This document shows, piece by piece, positions 47,401 to 59,542 of a stretch of 64,000 nt of DNA (position 1 is its first letter; the number at the start of each line of letters is the position of its first letter). Made by a program: the position numbers and the translations under genes. The notes beneath the pieces were generated by a model that did not search any database, was not told the DNA's origin, and saw only the letters and a program-made list of their open reading frames with translations. The stretch comes from Colocasia esculenta (lineage: Eukaryota; Streptophyta; Magnoliopsida; Alismatales; Araceae), in contig JACBKR010001245.1 of the NCBI GenBank assembly GCA_014218235.1, forward strand, positions 965,723 through 1,029,722. Direction: 5' to 3'.

Positions 47401-48495
47401 TATCGATCATGCATGGCTAGATGTAGGTTATAATAGTCTTCTATATGGTCTTTAAATGAATATTAGGATATCAAGTACATATTATAAAAAATCTTAAACC
47501 TCTAGTGTAGATGATACAATATTGCTATGCATTCGGATAAAGAAAGGATATTTAGCAAAGAAAAAGAAAGATGTGCATAGATACATAGTTAAATAGGCCG
47601 GGGATCTCTGTTAAAGTTTCCATAGCCAAATCAAGGGGTAGAGGAGAACACAAACAATTGTCTTAAACACCATGAAGCCTGGTTCTGTATTGATTAATAT
47701 AATGGATGCACTTGTAACATCCAATAGTTTAACTTTAAAACCAGTTGTCCTAAGCTATCATTAGTCTTAAGAAAGATACTTATTGCATTTCTCAAATGCA
47801 ATATTTGGAAGTATATTTTTTATTTTTCACTGGGTAGGCATGATATACCACAAGTGCATTGGCCTATAAGAAAGACAGAAATGAACTTTCAAATATACTT
47901 GAAAAGTACAATAAATATTTTTCTAGTCTTAATCAAGAATAGATAAAATAACCAAGGTAATGTAGATTCCATTATTGTTTTAGTTCTATCAACAGTAAAT
48001 ACGAAGCATCCAAAAGAATTATTCCAACAAAAATCAAAATCCTTTTTAGGAGTTGCTAGAAAGCATCCGAATGTTCACAAAAATCTTGGTTCTCCAATTC
48101 TCCGTCGCACTTTAATTAATTTATACTCACGGAAAAGGAACCCAAAAAAAAGGATGTGGCAATAATTAGAACGTTGATCAAAATCATGATTCTCAAAAGA
48201 TGGCCAATTAAGCTTTTGTCCTTCCCTCATAATTCAACGGATCTTGCGAGAAGATGGCACACAAATCCTTGAATGCGACTGACCCATCAAAATCAAAGAG
48301 TTTAGCTCTCTCTAACCCATCAAAATCTTGTGCTCAAATCAAAATATCCTTTCTCAATCTCTACTTTTCACATTAATGGTCAAACCTTTCAGTGTCCAGC
48401 CCATATACAGCGCATTCCGCAATCAAGTTTTCTAAGTGATCTTGGTTAGTAACTCAAAGAAAAATCAGAGACCTTGTGATGCAGAACCAAGGTTT

Positions 48496-48529
<34 letters not shown>

Positions 48530-48852
48530 TCTTTGAATATAGAAAAAGGTGATGGGGTCCCCCAAAGGCTGTTACAACTTCTCTTAGCTCTGGGCCTTTT
48601 TATGCTTTGGGGGGCGTACAGCAACAGGAGAGATGAACAGAGAGGGGAATCAAAGCAACGTGGGTAGTTTGGGGTCCTGTTGTGCGTACAGAAAATTTTA
48701 GGTGCATGCATATATGCATGTATTAGGTCATGGGCTTTCAACTTCAACTAATAAAGGGCCTCTCGTATATAGGCGTGATGGATATAGGGAGGAGTGGGGA
48801 GGGAGAGAGGTCTCGAGTTCGAACTCCGGTGATGAGTTAATGGTCTCCCAAT
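47401..48852. other. AT-rich intergenic DNA
   Basis: No gene seen. A (GA)n tract lies at 48498-48529. A GAGTTCGAACTCCGG word near 48815 resembles a tRNA B box, but no A box or tRNA fold accompanies it. Confidence 0.45.
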
Positions 48853-49259
48853 TAGGGTTGTTCAACAGTTCGATTGGGTCTGGACTGGTCACTTTTTTGT
48901 CTAACTCGAATCGAACTAAAGAGGGGTGGCAAATCGAGCCAAACTCGGTACAAATCGATTTTTTAATTAAATATGATTTAATTTTTTTTAAATATTTTAT
49001 AAATTAAAAATAGGAATAAAATTTAAAATATGTATATCTATATATAAATTTAGACATATAATTATTTTTTAATACACATAATATATATTATATAGGAATT
49101 AATATTATTATATTAAAATTAGATTTATTCAGTTTAAATGTCTCAATTCGATTTCATAATGTGCGAAATTGAACTGAACCAAATTTCGATTCAAACCGAA
49201 CCAAATCGGCTAATTCAGTTTGGTTCAGTTCGATTTGAACCAAAATTTGAACGCTCCTA
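48853..49259. mobile_element. hAT-type MITE, 407 bp, exact 8-bp target duplication
   Basis: It starts TAGGGTTGTTCAACAG and ends AATTTGAACGCTCCTA, and is flanked by CTCCCAAT at 48845-48852 and 49260-49267. The interior is rich in TTCGATTTGAACC / GGTTCAGTTCGA words in both orientations around an AT-rich centre. Terminal TAGGG(T/C)TG is shared with the MITE at 35341. Confidence 0.9.
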
Positions 49260-49741
49260 CTCCCAATAACATCCTCTACTTGAGATAATCGTTTGATGTG
49301 AATAATGTGATGGAGGAGATTGGTCCATCGATCGAGAGGGAATATAATCTTCTTATTTTTTGCCATTTCAGCAACAATTTGATTATTCGAACACATAGTT
49401 CACGACATAGTTTTTTATTTTAAAGTCTTTTTTAGAAAAATAAAAAAAAAAGTGGATTCGGTATATGTTGTGTTGTGAAGGGCCGAGCTTCTCCACCTGC
49501 ACATTGCTTGTGGGCTAGTTTAGCTTTCGGCCCAAAGAGGCTTTCTATCGTGAGGATTGAGGTGAGTCTGGGCTGACCTCGCACGAGTTGCCGTTATAGG
49601 TGTAGCGGATCCTGACTTGAGCCCAATACGAGAAGTGGGTCGGACCCACGTGGGACTCCTGTATGCAGTAGTGAGATTTCAAGTGTATTTTGGAGAATAA
49701 CCCTTTTCCTTTTAATCTTGTTAGATTTTTTTTAATATATA

Positions 49742-50205
49742 ATGTAGAGGTACAATTTAATCTTAATTTGGGGCGAATGAAAATAAATATGTACTTTTAT
49801 AAATAAGAAAACAAGACTCATTCTTTTTCTCTCAAGAGAAAAATGACAAAACTCCATATGAGAACAATATCTTTTGGAGGGTATGCAGAAATTTCACGCA
49901 ACTTCATTAACATCATCCGTAAAAAAAATAAATGAGAAAAGTCATATGTCATATCTGAGCATATTGTCTCAATAAAAGCCACACACTCTTATTTTCACTA
50001 AAAGGCATGTTTGGTATCCAAATACCAAACATACTAAGGGGGTTGTGTAGCGATATAATTTAGTCTCACATTAGAAGTGATGACAAATGAGTGTGTTTAT
50101 AAGTAAAATCATTAATTCCCTTCTTCAAGAAGATCATTTGCTAAGAAAAAAAGGTAAAACTTGAAACGAAGACAATAACTCTCGAGGGATATGCTCAAAC
50201 AGCTT
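49742..50205 (+). mobile_element. Diverged copy of the TRIM retroelement
   Basis: Two LTR-like segments match the 21-22 kb array. One, about 49742-49906, starts TGTAGAGGTACAATTTA and later reads AAAACTCCATATGAGAACAATAT. The other, about 50047-50205, starts TGTGTAGCGATATAATTTAG and later reads GAAGACAATAACTCTCGAGGG. Between them a degraded internal part starts TTAACATCATCCGT where the array has TTGGCGCCGTCTGT. Confidence 0.6.
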
Positions 50206-51060
50206 CATATATTTACAGGTTCTTTGTTCTATATTTTATCGAGAAACGGACACATGTTTTGGTTCGATCGGATCATTCCATGTGTTTGGGAGGTGACTAC
50301 TAAACCGGCATCTGAATAGCTTTGGACACAACCTCCTAGCAATTAGTCGCTAAACTGGATAATAGAGTCAGCGTTTTTCCACTTTCCAGTAATATGTTTT
50401 TGGTGCACAATATAAACAAATTTTGTCTCATCATAAAGTCATTTTAGATAATTATAAATTTAATTTGAATAGTTAATTAAAAATATTTATCTTAAGCCCA
50501 AATTCTCCCCATGAATATGTTTTTCGTTAACCCACTCTGAGTTGGTTTGGATTTCCGAATAAGGGTTAATAATACCAAACACTTCTATGATAAGCATGTC
50601 TATTATGAACATAATTATGACAAAAACCAATTCACGCTTTTATAAGTTGCATCCAAACAGGACATTAGTTACTCATAGACTTATACCCCTTGATGTTAAA
50701 AAATCACAAAGGTGCACTCCCAAGTTAGACTCCGTAAGGTGCTAAAAATTGGATCCATTTGACTGAGATAATGGGCCGCATCGGTGGGCCAATGGCAAGA
50801 ATAGGCCCATTAGATTGGATTGGGCCCATGCCCATGCCCGAAGAGTCGATAAATACCTCTGCTTCTATGAAGATGGGCATATCAGAAATCTGCTTCTACG
50901 AAGATGCATGACTAAGATTGACCTATTTTTAACTGAAATGAATCAATCTCAAGAAAATGATTCACTCTCGTAGAATTTACCCATTCTCAATGAGATTTTA
51001 ATAAAACTTACTCTTTTCATAATAATCATAAAAATGTTATATTTTTTAAATTATTTTTAA
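50206..51060. other. Intergenic DNA
   Basis: No gene seen. A GGGCCCATGCCCATGCCCG patch lies at about 50823. Confidence 0.4.
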
Positions 51061-51573
51061 ACAATTATGGAGCAAGAAGTGGTGCACCAAAAGTGGTATA
51101 TAGAGAATCTCTATCACACGGAGCTTTCTGTTGCTTTCCAAGTTGTCTTTGCTATGGCTATGCCGCCGTTGTCATCGTCAAAATCTTATCTTATTATTAA
51201 AAGTCGTCAAAGATTTTTTTTTAAATATCAAAATTTATATAAAATTTTGACGTGATTACTGTTAACTTAATGCAAACTCTTCTCTTCTCTCATCTGGAAG
51301 TGAGCGTTGGGCAATGTGAGAAGGCTCTATTGCCGGCCAGTGGGGAGCCGCCATGTGGCAATCGGCGCAGCGGTACACGACATTATTGATACGTTAAGTT
51401 CTGCTTGCGATGTCGCATGTAGCATGATCAGATCTAAGGGCTCAGAATGGTTTGATACGCTGAACCCTTGGGTGCGGACTCCAGTTGGAGAGGCAGCGCG
51501 GACGGGACTTTTGTTCGATGGACCAGGGATGGGTGCCACGTGTGCTTTGGTGATTCTTGAGCCCACTGAAGTC

Positions 51574-51582
51574 TATAAATAG
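51574..51582 (+). promoter_or_regulatory. TATA box of duplicated gene copy A
   Basis: GTCTATAAATAGGCCCCCC, identical in copy B, lies about 190 bases before the inferred start codon. A CACGTG G-box (51537-51542) stands 31 bases upstream of it; copy B has CACGTA there. Confidence 0.75.
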
Positions 51583-51765
51583 GCCCCCCACAAGCAGGTC
51601 GGAGATCAGAAATCTCTTTCTTCTGCAAAACTCTCCCCTAATTGCACTGCAACGCCGGCGAAGGAGAGAGAGATCCGAAGGAAAGGTGAACTCCAAGAAG
51701 CTACGCGCAGTTCTTCCCACAAGAAGCTCTCGCAGGAAAGGAGGAGAAAGAGGCCATAGTATCTG

Positions 51766-51797
51766 ATGGAAAGGTGAACAATCCACAAGCTTCTCTC

Positions 51798-51864
<67 letters not shown>

Positions 51865-52303
51865 GTGCGTCCTGTGTTTTCTTGCATGCATGCATGTCAT
51901 GGCGCTGTTAACAACTTGTTGCGACTTGTAGAAGGGAGAATAATTTTGCAGAGTACACCAACGAGACGTGGGGGGTTGGCATAACGGGGAGTGCGTTGCT
52001 GATGGCCCTCATCCTGACTTCGTCACACCTATCCGCCCGAGGAGGACTCAGGTGGCCGTCGCGTCCGTCCTCGGCGTTGCACTGATTACCCTCATCAGCG
52101 TCGCCATCTACCGCTACCGGACGGGGCAGAACACCGCACAGGGCAACCCGGGGAACAACAATGAGGGCAACAATCAGGGGAACAACAATAACGCCGGCGG
52201 CAACCAGCAAGGGAACGCCCCTGCCGCGAACCCCCCGGCCGCTGGGCTCCCCATGAACCCTGTCGACATCGGCCCCCTCGAAAACGTCCTCGAACAGGGG
52301 TGA
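51766..52303 (+). pseudogene. Small membrane protein gene, copy A (frame shifted relative to copy B)
   Basis: Same layout as copy B: a mini first exon ATG GAA AG (51766-51773), a CT-rich intron, an acceptor at TTGTAG (exon from 51932), then the coding exon to a stop at 52303. A one-base loss near 52010-52035 relative to B puts the N-terminal ENNFAEYTNETWGVGI frame out of register with the VAVASVLGVALITLISVAIY membrane segment and the Asn/Gly-rich tail. An alternative acceptor TTTTGCAG (51951), 20 bases downstream, would restore one continuous frame from the same ATG (VHQRDVGGWHNGE...TQVAVASVLG). So the copy may be dead, or may make a protein with a different N-terminus lacking the first hydrophobic segment. 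Function unknown. Confidence 0.55.
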
Positions 52304-53720
52304 CGATGAGCTCGACGGAGGAGGAGAAGAAGAAGAGGCGACGCAGGCATGCAGAGAGAGGAAGGCAGCAGCAGCGGCAGTGCCGCTGATCTTGGTTTCT
52401 CCATTTGAGAGATGGAAAGAAGGCTACCAAACTCCTCGTCCTTGAAGTCTTCCTCCTCCTTTCTACAGCCGTGCCGGTTGCAGCTGGTGGGCAGTCGTCG
52501 TTTCTTAATTTTTCTTCCCTTTGCATCGTTTACCCACCTGGTGGAGACCTATCTTCTTTGTTTCAGAGAGAGAGAGAGAGAGAGAGCTGCGTTCTTGATG
52601 ACTTCTTTAGGTAGTATGACTTCTTTAGGTAGTATGACTTCTTTAGGTGGTGCTCTGGTATTCCACCTTGTTTCAGAACCCCAGATGCACTTATACGCTA
52701 CGATGCGTTCTCCAATTGAGCGAACAGATTCACATCTAGTAATTCTTTCCACTACTTAATTTCCTTCTTTCTTTTTTTCTTTGCCTTTAATTGCCTGTGG
52801 TTCTCCATGCAATATTTTCCATCAGTTTTAACTTATCAGAAGTGCTTAATTCTTCTTTGTGTTGGCCTTGTTTCATGTCGCATATGCTCCGAAGCTTTTT
52901 GGTGAAATGGACAGCTTATTTAGTTGTGGCAGTCCATTGAAAAAAGCCATTAAGTTTAGTTAGTTATGATCCGTTGGTCTTAGCCATGAAGTGTCTTGCA
53001 GGTTACTTCTTGTATCCTTCCGATGTCTGCGTAAATGCTGGAGAGAGGGAGAGAGAGAGAGAGAGAGCATTTCTTGGGATTTCAGACTTGAGAGGTTCTT
53101 CATGCGTTCTTGATCAAGCTGTACTGCGTCTTGGTCTTGTCCTTTTGTTAAACTTTCAGATCTCTCTTCTCAGTTTCTTGGAAGGTTTAATTCAGAATCT
53201 TGTAGTTGGGCCCTTGTGTTTAATTAGCAGTTTAACCGGTTATAATAAGTTAGGTAATGGCCGTTGGAAGGGAACAAACTAAACCTTTCATGGAGGAGAT
53301 ATGATCTGAGAGAGCATGTTTTTGAGGATCCACGTATTTTTTTGAATTTTTAGAAAGTTTAATTTGTATAGCTAAGAAATGCACCAATCCTTGGTAGCTA
53401 ACTTGGATATGATGACAAAGTGATTGATGCATGATCTTTTGCTTGCTCAAGGGATGGGTCAGATCTTGCTTGTTCTTTTAACAATTAGACTTGTAATTAA
53501 GTTTGTTATAATAACAAGTAATTGATCTTCTAACTTTGGCCTTTGGGACAAGTTTTTTAACATTCTGCTTGTGTCTAATTCAGCCATGCATCTTTTAGAA
53601 TCAAGTTGAGCGAAATCTGATTTTCTTTTGAGAGGTGTACATTATTAAATCTTGTTCTTGAGTTTTAAAGATCCCCCCCCCCTTTTTTGGTGAAATCATT
53701 TGATGCATTTCAATCTTTTT
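52304..53720 (+). other. 3' region of copy A
   Basis: Matches the 3' region of copy B almost throughout (CAGATGCACTTATACGCTACG..., TTAACCGGTTATAATAAG..., GCCTTTGGGACAAG...). It probably holds the 3' UTR and possibly introns. It contains three 18-bp tandem copies of ATGACTTCTTTAGGTAGT (52598-52651; one copy in B) and short (GA)n runs. No further coding exon is recognised. Confidence 0.5.
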
Positions 53721-54514
53721 TTCCCCTTAATTTCCAAGTACAATAGGATTGCATGATTGATGAACATTAGCACGTTAGAAGTAGTACTTATTGAACACCG
53801 TTGTGTTTTGTATGTAAATATCTTGTGAACTTATTCATAGCCAGCCCATATAGAATGACTGAATTTTGAGGGGAGAATTCCAAAAAAAAATGCATAGCCT
53901 ACACTCATTCTAATTCATTTATTTGTGACTTTTTTCTCCCTCAAATCCTAACATCTCATGTGAACAACTGGTTTAAAACAATTTATATATCACAATATGC
54001 AAGATATATAGAAGAAGAAAAAAATGCGTATGTAGTTTTACAATTGCTCACTCTTACTCATATGTACGCTCCACAAATGATCCAGGCCGAGCCTTGGGCA
54101 CAGGAGTGGGCCCAAGCTCGGCCTAATTAGAGCCTAATGGGCCGATGGGCCGGTGTAACCAATATTCCCAACGAACCATTAGGGCGATAGTGACAGCTGA
54201 AAGGTGTCATGTGCTAAAAATGTTGACCACAAGCACTTCCCAGACGTCGCGGCTTCCGTCACGAGCAATTTTTTTTAAAGCGCAAAATTAAAAAAATCAG
54301 ATCTTTTTAACCTTAAAGGAGAAAGCACAATTACATGTGCCTACGAATGTATCTTTATTTAATCATCTCGTTAAAAATTTCAACCTTAAGTCCGCCAAAA
54401 GAGATTATTAATGACCAAATTTTTTTCAATCACTAATCGGTCTCAAATCTGAGACCGAATAATAACTGAATAATTTGATCTCAAATTTAATCTCTATTGA
54501 CATAATTTTTTATA
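53721..54514. other. Spacer between copies A and B
   Basis: AT-rich, no gene. A GC-rich GAGCCTTGGGCACAGG..GGGCCGATGGGCCGG patch lies at 54093-54153. Confidence 0.45.
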
Positions 54515-54860
54515 ATAGTGGTGCACTAAGAGTGACGTGGAAGATCGCTATCACACGGAGTTTTCTGTTGCTTTTCAAGTTGTCTTTTCTTTGTCGTCCC
54601 TTGTCATTATCAAAATTTTATCTTATTATTAAAAGTCATCGAAGATTTCTTTTAAATATCAAAATTTATATAAAAATTTGACATGACGGTTAACTTAATG
54701 CAAACTCTTCTCTTCTTTCATCTGAACCAGCCAGGGCAGAGTTAAAATTGTCTCTGCTACCTTCTCCTCATTATTTTCTGGGAAGGTAGAAATAAATTTG
54801 AGAAAGATTTAGTATATTTTTGTATTACACTTAATTTTAAATGTAATATGACTAGATAAT

Positions 54861-55142
54861 AATTTATGTGGCATCGATGCGTCAGGTGTGGACAGGGTTC
54901 GATCCCTGCTTGTTGTGGGCTGCGCGGCGCTTTGTGAGGTTTTTAAGGGATTTTTCAAAAGGTGGTTCAAAAGGCAACGGGGCATGGGTTGGGAGGGGGA
55001 GCCAGGTATCGAACCCGGGGCAAGTTGCATTCACTCAATGACAAATGTCATTGGGGTACAATCAAAAAAAAAATTTATATGACATCTAATAATTAAGTTG
55101 TCACTTTATCATGCTTCTCATACCAATGATGCCACATAAATT
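54861..55142. mobile_element. Inverted-repeat-bounded insertion with tRNA-like B boxes
   Basis: AATTTATGTGGCAT at 54861 is mirrored by ATGCCACATAAATT ending 55142. Inside, GGGTTCGATCCCTGC (plus, near 54895) and CCCCGGGTTCGATACC (minus, near 55010) look like two opposed pol III B boxes. It lies in the extra 490 bp or so that copy B has upstream of its promoter and copy A lacks. Confidence 0.4.
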
Positions 55143-55604
55143 TTTACCTAATTAATAAGAGGGCCAATCCCAAACTCCTGGCGCGTGCGTTTGAGCAGTT
55201 TAATCAGCTAACTTGCCGTCGGAGCAATGTGAAAAGGCTCCGTTACCGGCCAGTGGGGAGCCGCCATGTGGCAATCGGCGCAGCGGTACACGACATTATT
55301 GATACGTAACATACGTTGTTCTTCTTGCGTTGACGGTCGATGTTAATGGTTACATGCTCTTCTGCCGTTAAGCGTCCCCTTTCGATCAGTAGGTAGGTAG
55401 TGTAGGGCCGGGGGGAGGCGTTCTTATAAAAGAGCCTGGTTGTCGCTTGTAGCATGATCAGATCTAAGGGCTCAGAATGGTTTGATACGCTGCACCCTTG
55501 GATGTAGACTCCAGTTGGAGAGCCAGCGCGGACGGGACTTTTGTTCGTTGGACCAGGGATGGGTGCCACGTATACTGGGAGTCAGTCTTGTGCCCGCTGA
55601 AGTC

Positions 55605-55613
55605 TATAAATAG
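55605..55613 (+). promoter_or_regulatory. TATA box of duplicated gene copy B
   Basis: TATAAATAG in the same context as copy A. Upstream, copy B has about 120 bp (55310-55445) absent from A, including TTCTTATAAAAGAGCC (a second TATA-like site). Confidence 0.7.
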
Positions 55614-55792
55614 GCCCCCCACAAGCAGGTCGGAGATCAGAAATCTCTTTCTTCTGCAAAACTCTCCCCTAATTGCACTGCAACGCCGGCGAAGGAGAGA
55701 GAGATCCGAAGAAAAGGTGAACTCCAAGAAGCTACGCGCAGTTCTTCCCACAAGAAGCTCTCGCAGGAAAGGAGGAGAAAGAGGCCTATCTG

Positions 55793-56279
55793 ATGGAAAG
55801 GTGAACAATCCACAAGCTTCTCTCTCTCTCTCGATCTCTCTCTGTGTGTGCGCCCTGTGTTTTCTTGCTTGCATGCATGTCATGGCGCTGTTAACAACTT
55901 GTTGCGACTTTGTAGAAGGGAGAATAATTTTGCAGAGTACACCAACGAGACGTGGGGGGTTGGCATAGCGGGGAGTACGTTGCTGATGTTCCTCCTCCTG
56001 TCGTTCATCTCACCAATCCACCCGAGGAGGGTTCAGGTGGCCGTCGCGTCCGTCCTCGGCCTTGCACTGATCACCCTCATCAGCGTCGCCATCTACCGCT
56101 GGCGGATGGGGCTGAACACCGCACAGGGCAACCCGGGGAACAACAATGAGGGGAACAACAATAACGCCGGCGGCAACCAGCAAGGGAACGTCCCTGCCGC
56201 GAACCCCCCAGCCGTCGAGCTCCCCATGATTAACCCTGTCCACATCGGCCCCCTTGAAAACGTCCTCGAACCGGGATGA
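55793..56279 (+). CDS. Small two-pass membrane protein with Asn/Gly-rich tail, copy B
   Basis: Two exons are inferred: 55793-55800 (ATG GAA AG) and 55916-56279, giving 123 residues. The 115-base intron runs GTGAAC to TTGTAG and holds a CT tract. The protein has a short polar start (MERRENNFAEYTNETW), a first hydrophobic segment (about 19-36, GIAGSTLLMFLLLSFI), a PIHPRRVQ loop, and a second membrane segment (about 45-62, VASVLGLALITLISVAIY). A basic stop (RWRMG) is followed by a low-complexity NPGNNNEGNNNNAGGNQQGN tail and ENVLEPG end. A start without splicing would need a non-ATG codon, so the mini-exon is preferred. I do not recognise the family. Two membrane helices and intact promoter features argue for a real gene; the short first exon is the weak point. 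A 27-codon frame (MSSTEEEKKKRRRRHAERG...) begins 4 bases after the stop in both copies. Confidence 0.6.
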
Positions 56280-56959
56280 CGATGAGCTCGACGGAGGAGG
56301 AGAAGAAGAAGAGGCGACGCAGGCATGCAGAGAGAGGAAGGCAGCAGCAGCAGCAGTGCCGCTGATCTCGGTTTCTCCATTTGAGAGATGGAAAGAAGGC
56401 TACCAAACTCCTCGTCCTTGAAGTCTTCCTCCTCTTTTCTACAGCCGTGCCGGTTGCAGCTGGTGGGTAGTCGTCGTTTCTTAATTTTTCTTCCCTTTGC
56501 ATCGTTTACCACCTGGTAGAGACCTATCTTTTTTGTTTCAGAGAGAGAGAGAGAGCTGCGTTTTGATGTTCTTGGTTGGTTAAACATGATCCCGGTCACG
56601 GGTGTATGACTTCTTTAGGTGGTGCTCTGGTATGCCACCTTGTTTCAGAACCCCAGATGCACTTATACGCTACGATTCGTTCTCCAATTGAACGAACAGA
56701 TTCACATCTAACTTCTTTTCCAGTACTTAATTTCCTTCTTTCTGTTCTTCTTTGCCTTTAATTGCCTGTGGTTCTCCATGCAATATTTTCCTTCAGTTTT
56801 AACTTATCATGAAATGCTTAATTCTTCTTTGTGTTGGCCTTGTTTCATGTCGCATATGCTCCGAAGCTTTTTGGTGAAATGGACAGCTTATTTAGTTGTG
56901 GCAGTCCATTGAAAAAAGCCATTAAGTTTAGTTAGTTATGATCCGTTGGTCTTACCCAT

Positions 56960-56996
<37 letters not shown>

Positions 56997-57830
56997 CATT
57001 TCTTGGGATTTCAGACTTCAGAGGTTCTTCATGCGTTCTTGATCAAGCTGTACAGCTCACCTTAGAAACTGCACTGCGTCTTGGTCTTGTCCTTGTTAAA
57101 GTTTCAAGCTAGCTAGAGACATATGAGCTTCCCGTTGCTTACTAATTAGCTCTCTTTCAGATCTCTCTTCTCAGTTTCTTGGAAGCTTTAAACAATGGGA
57201 ACTCCGGATTCAGAAGCTTGTATAGTTGGGCCGTTGTACTGTTTAATTAGCAGTTTAACCGGTTATAATAAGTTAGGTAATGGCCGTTGGAAGGGAACAA
57301 ACTAAACCTTTCATGGAGGAGATATGATCTGAGATCAGAGTATGTTTTGTGTTCTACACAATATCTGGCTATTTACGTGCATGGTTGGATTTTGAGGATC
57401 CACGTATTTGTTTGAATTTTTAGAAAGTTTAATTTGTATTGCTAAAGAAATGCACCAATCCTTGGTAGCTAATTACTTGGATAGATGTGATGACAAAGTG
57501 ATTGATGCATGCATGGTTTTTTGCTTGCTCAAAGGATGGGTCAGATCTTTCTTTTTCCGTAGATGTTGCATTTTGCTTGTTCTTTTAACAGTTAGACTGG
57601 CAATTAAGTTTGTTATAATAATAAGAAATCTTCTTACTTTGGCCTTTGGGACAAGTTTTTTTAATATTGATTTATGTGTGCTCTGGTTGTGTCTAATTCA
57701 GTGGTCTTTTAGAATCAAGTTAAGCCAAATTTGATTTTCTTTTGAGGTGTACATTATTAAACCTTGTTCTTGAGTTTTAAAGACCCCCCTTGTTTTTGGT
57801 GGAATCATTTGGTGCATTTCAATTCTCAAG
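56280..57830 (+). other. 3' region of copy B
   Basis: Colinear with 52304-53720 of copy A with small indels, for example extra sequence near 57050-57140 and 57340-57385. Contains (GA)n at 56962-56990. No further coding exon recognised. Confidence 0.5.
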
Positions 57831-59470
57831 ACTAGACTTAATCATTTGGTGGAGACATTTGGACAACTATAAAGGAGATCTTTTTAACCTTATAAAGGAG
57901 AAATTAAGCACAATTACATGTGCCTACGAATATATCTTTATTTAATCACCTCAGTAATAATTTCGTATGAAACATGCTCTAATATATTGGTAAATGGTTG
58001 GCTATGCTTCGGATCGGTGCGGCAACGATCAGATTGTATCATGTAAGCTAGGACCGCATCGATCCTCAGCACACAGTTTGACATTGTATCACATGAACAG
58101 TATTAAATTTTATATTATTCATATTTTTTCAAAGATTTGTTTGACAAATTTGGGTGGTATCGATGCGGTACGATATCATACACTCTCATATTATATTGTA
58201 CGTGGGTAAATCCAACAGAACCATGTTGTGTCGGATTGGATTGGTGCGGCATTAATATATCATACCGTGTAAGAAAGAAGACGAGTTTTTTATATGACTA
58301 GTAATCCTATATTTTATTTTATTTATTATATTATTATTATTAAAATATATTAATTAGATTGAAGTATACAAATGCGATACACTTCCATCCATGTCTGATA
58401 TGGGGAACTCGGCGCGGTATGGCTTATCTTAGATTTACACAGCCTAAAAAGTAAAAAGGTTACATCTACAAAGTATATTTTTTACGAAAAAGATTATTCT
58501 AGGAATGCATTTATGTGAAATAATAATATAATTAGCCGAGATATTATATATGTTATGGCACTCTTTTTACTTCCCGAATTCAAAAATAAAACGGACCACC
58601 AAACTGAAAGTGATGGAAGAAGAAAGTATATAGAAGAATAATATAATATAAAGATGTGACATTAATAATATTTTTATATAATTATTTTTCATTTTTTGTG
58701 GTCCCTACGCAAAGATAAGCTTACATGTCGGCGCTGCCAAAGAAACGCAGGTAGGATTTGGTGCGCCACCCTACTGTCGTTACAGTTTGTATGCATGGGA
58801 AGAGCTTATAACATGAAATTCGAGGGGGATACATACATAATTATAAAGACTAAAAGGGTATAAAGATAATAAAAAAATACGAAACAAGAAACGTCGTCTA
58901 AGATTTTAAGTCTTCGGCACTCAAAATACGACAGAGCAACATGTCGCGTCAACAACTTAAATACGTCAAGCTCTTCTGTCGTACACTAACGCCTCTACAC
59001 AGACGGCCGCGACAATCAAACATGTCGTACTGATACAATTATCATATTGACAGATGTCAAACGATCCACAAGAGATAACTATAATGGGTCTTGTTATTCG
59101 GTCGTGACATAGAACACGAAGTGACTAGTACGTCACAGGATTCTTAGAGACACTAACACGTTAACCCCCACTGGCGTCTCACTAACACATCACCTAAATC
59201 GAACACATTAAGACTCAATCACTAGAATCCAAAATAGGAAACCTGAAGTATTACATATATGGCCAGCTGAAGGAAGCTCATCAAAGAAATTACTAACCCT
59301 GTAACGAAGAAATCCTTATAAACAACACATTCGAGACCCCTAGATGTTCATGATCAAGGGCAAACAACCATGTCGCATTCAACAATAGAAAAGAATAAAT
59401 CAAGTAAGAAATTAACCTTCCTAAGCCACTCGGTGAAAAAAGGATTCAAGAGATAGAAGGAAAAAGAAAA
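57831..59470. other. AT-rich intergenic DNA
   Basis: No gene supported. 57990-58430 contains recurring ATCG(A/G)TGCGG.A / GGTGCGGCA words in both orientations around AT-rich DNA, suggestive of another foldable element, but termini could not be fixed. Confidence 0.4.
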
Positions 59471-59504
59471 AAGAAATGCTATGCTCCCGACTAGCCGGGA
59501 GCAT

Positions 59505-59542
<38 letters not shown>

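Noticed and set aside
48805..48835. Possible tRNA gene (GAGTTCGAACTCC)
   Set aside because: No acceptor stem, anticodon arm or A box can be placed around it.
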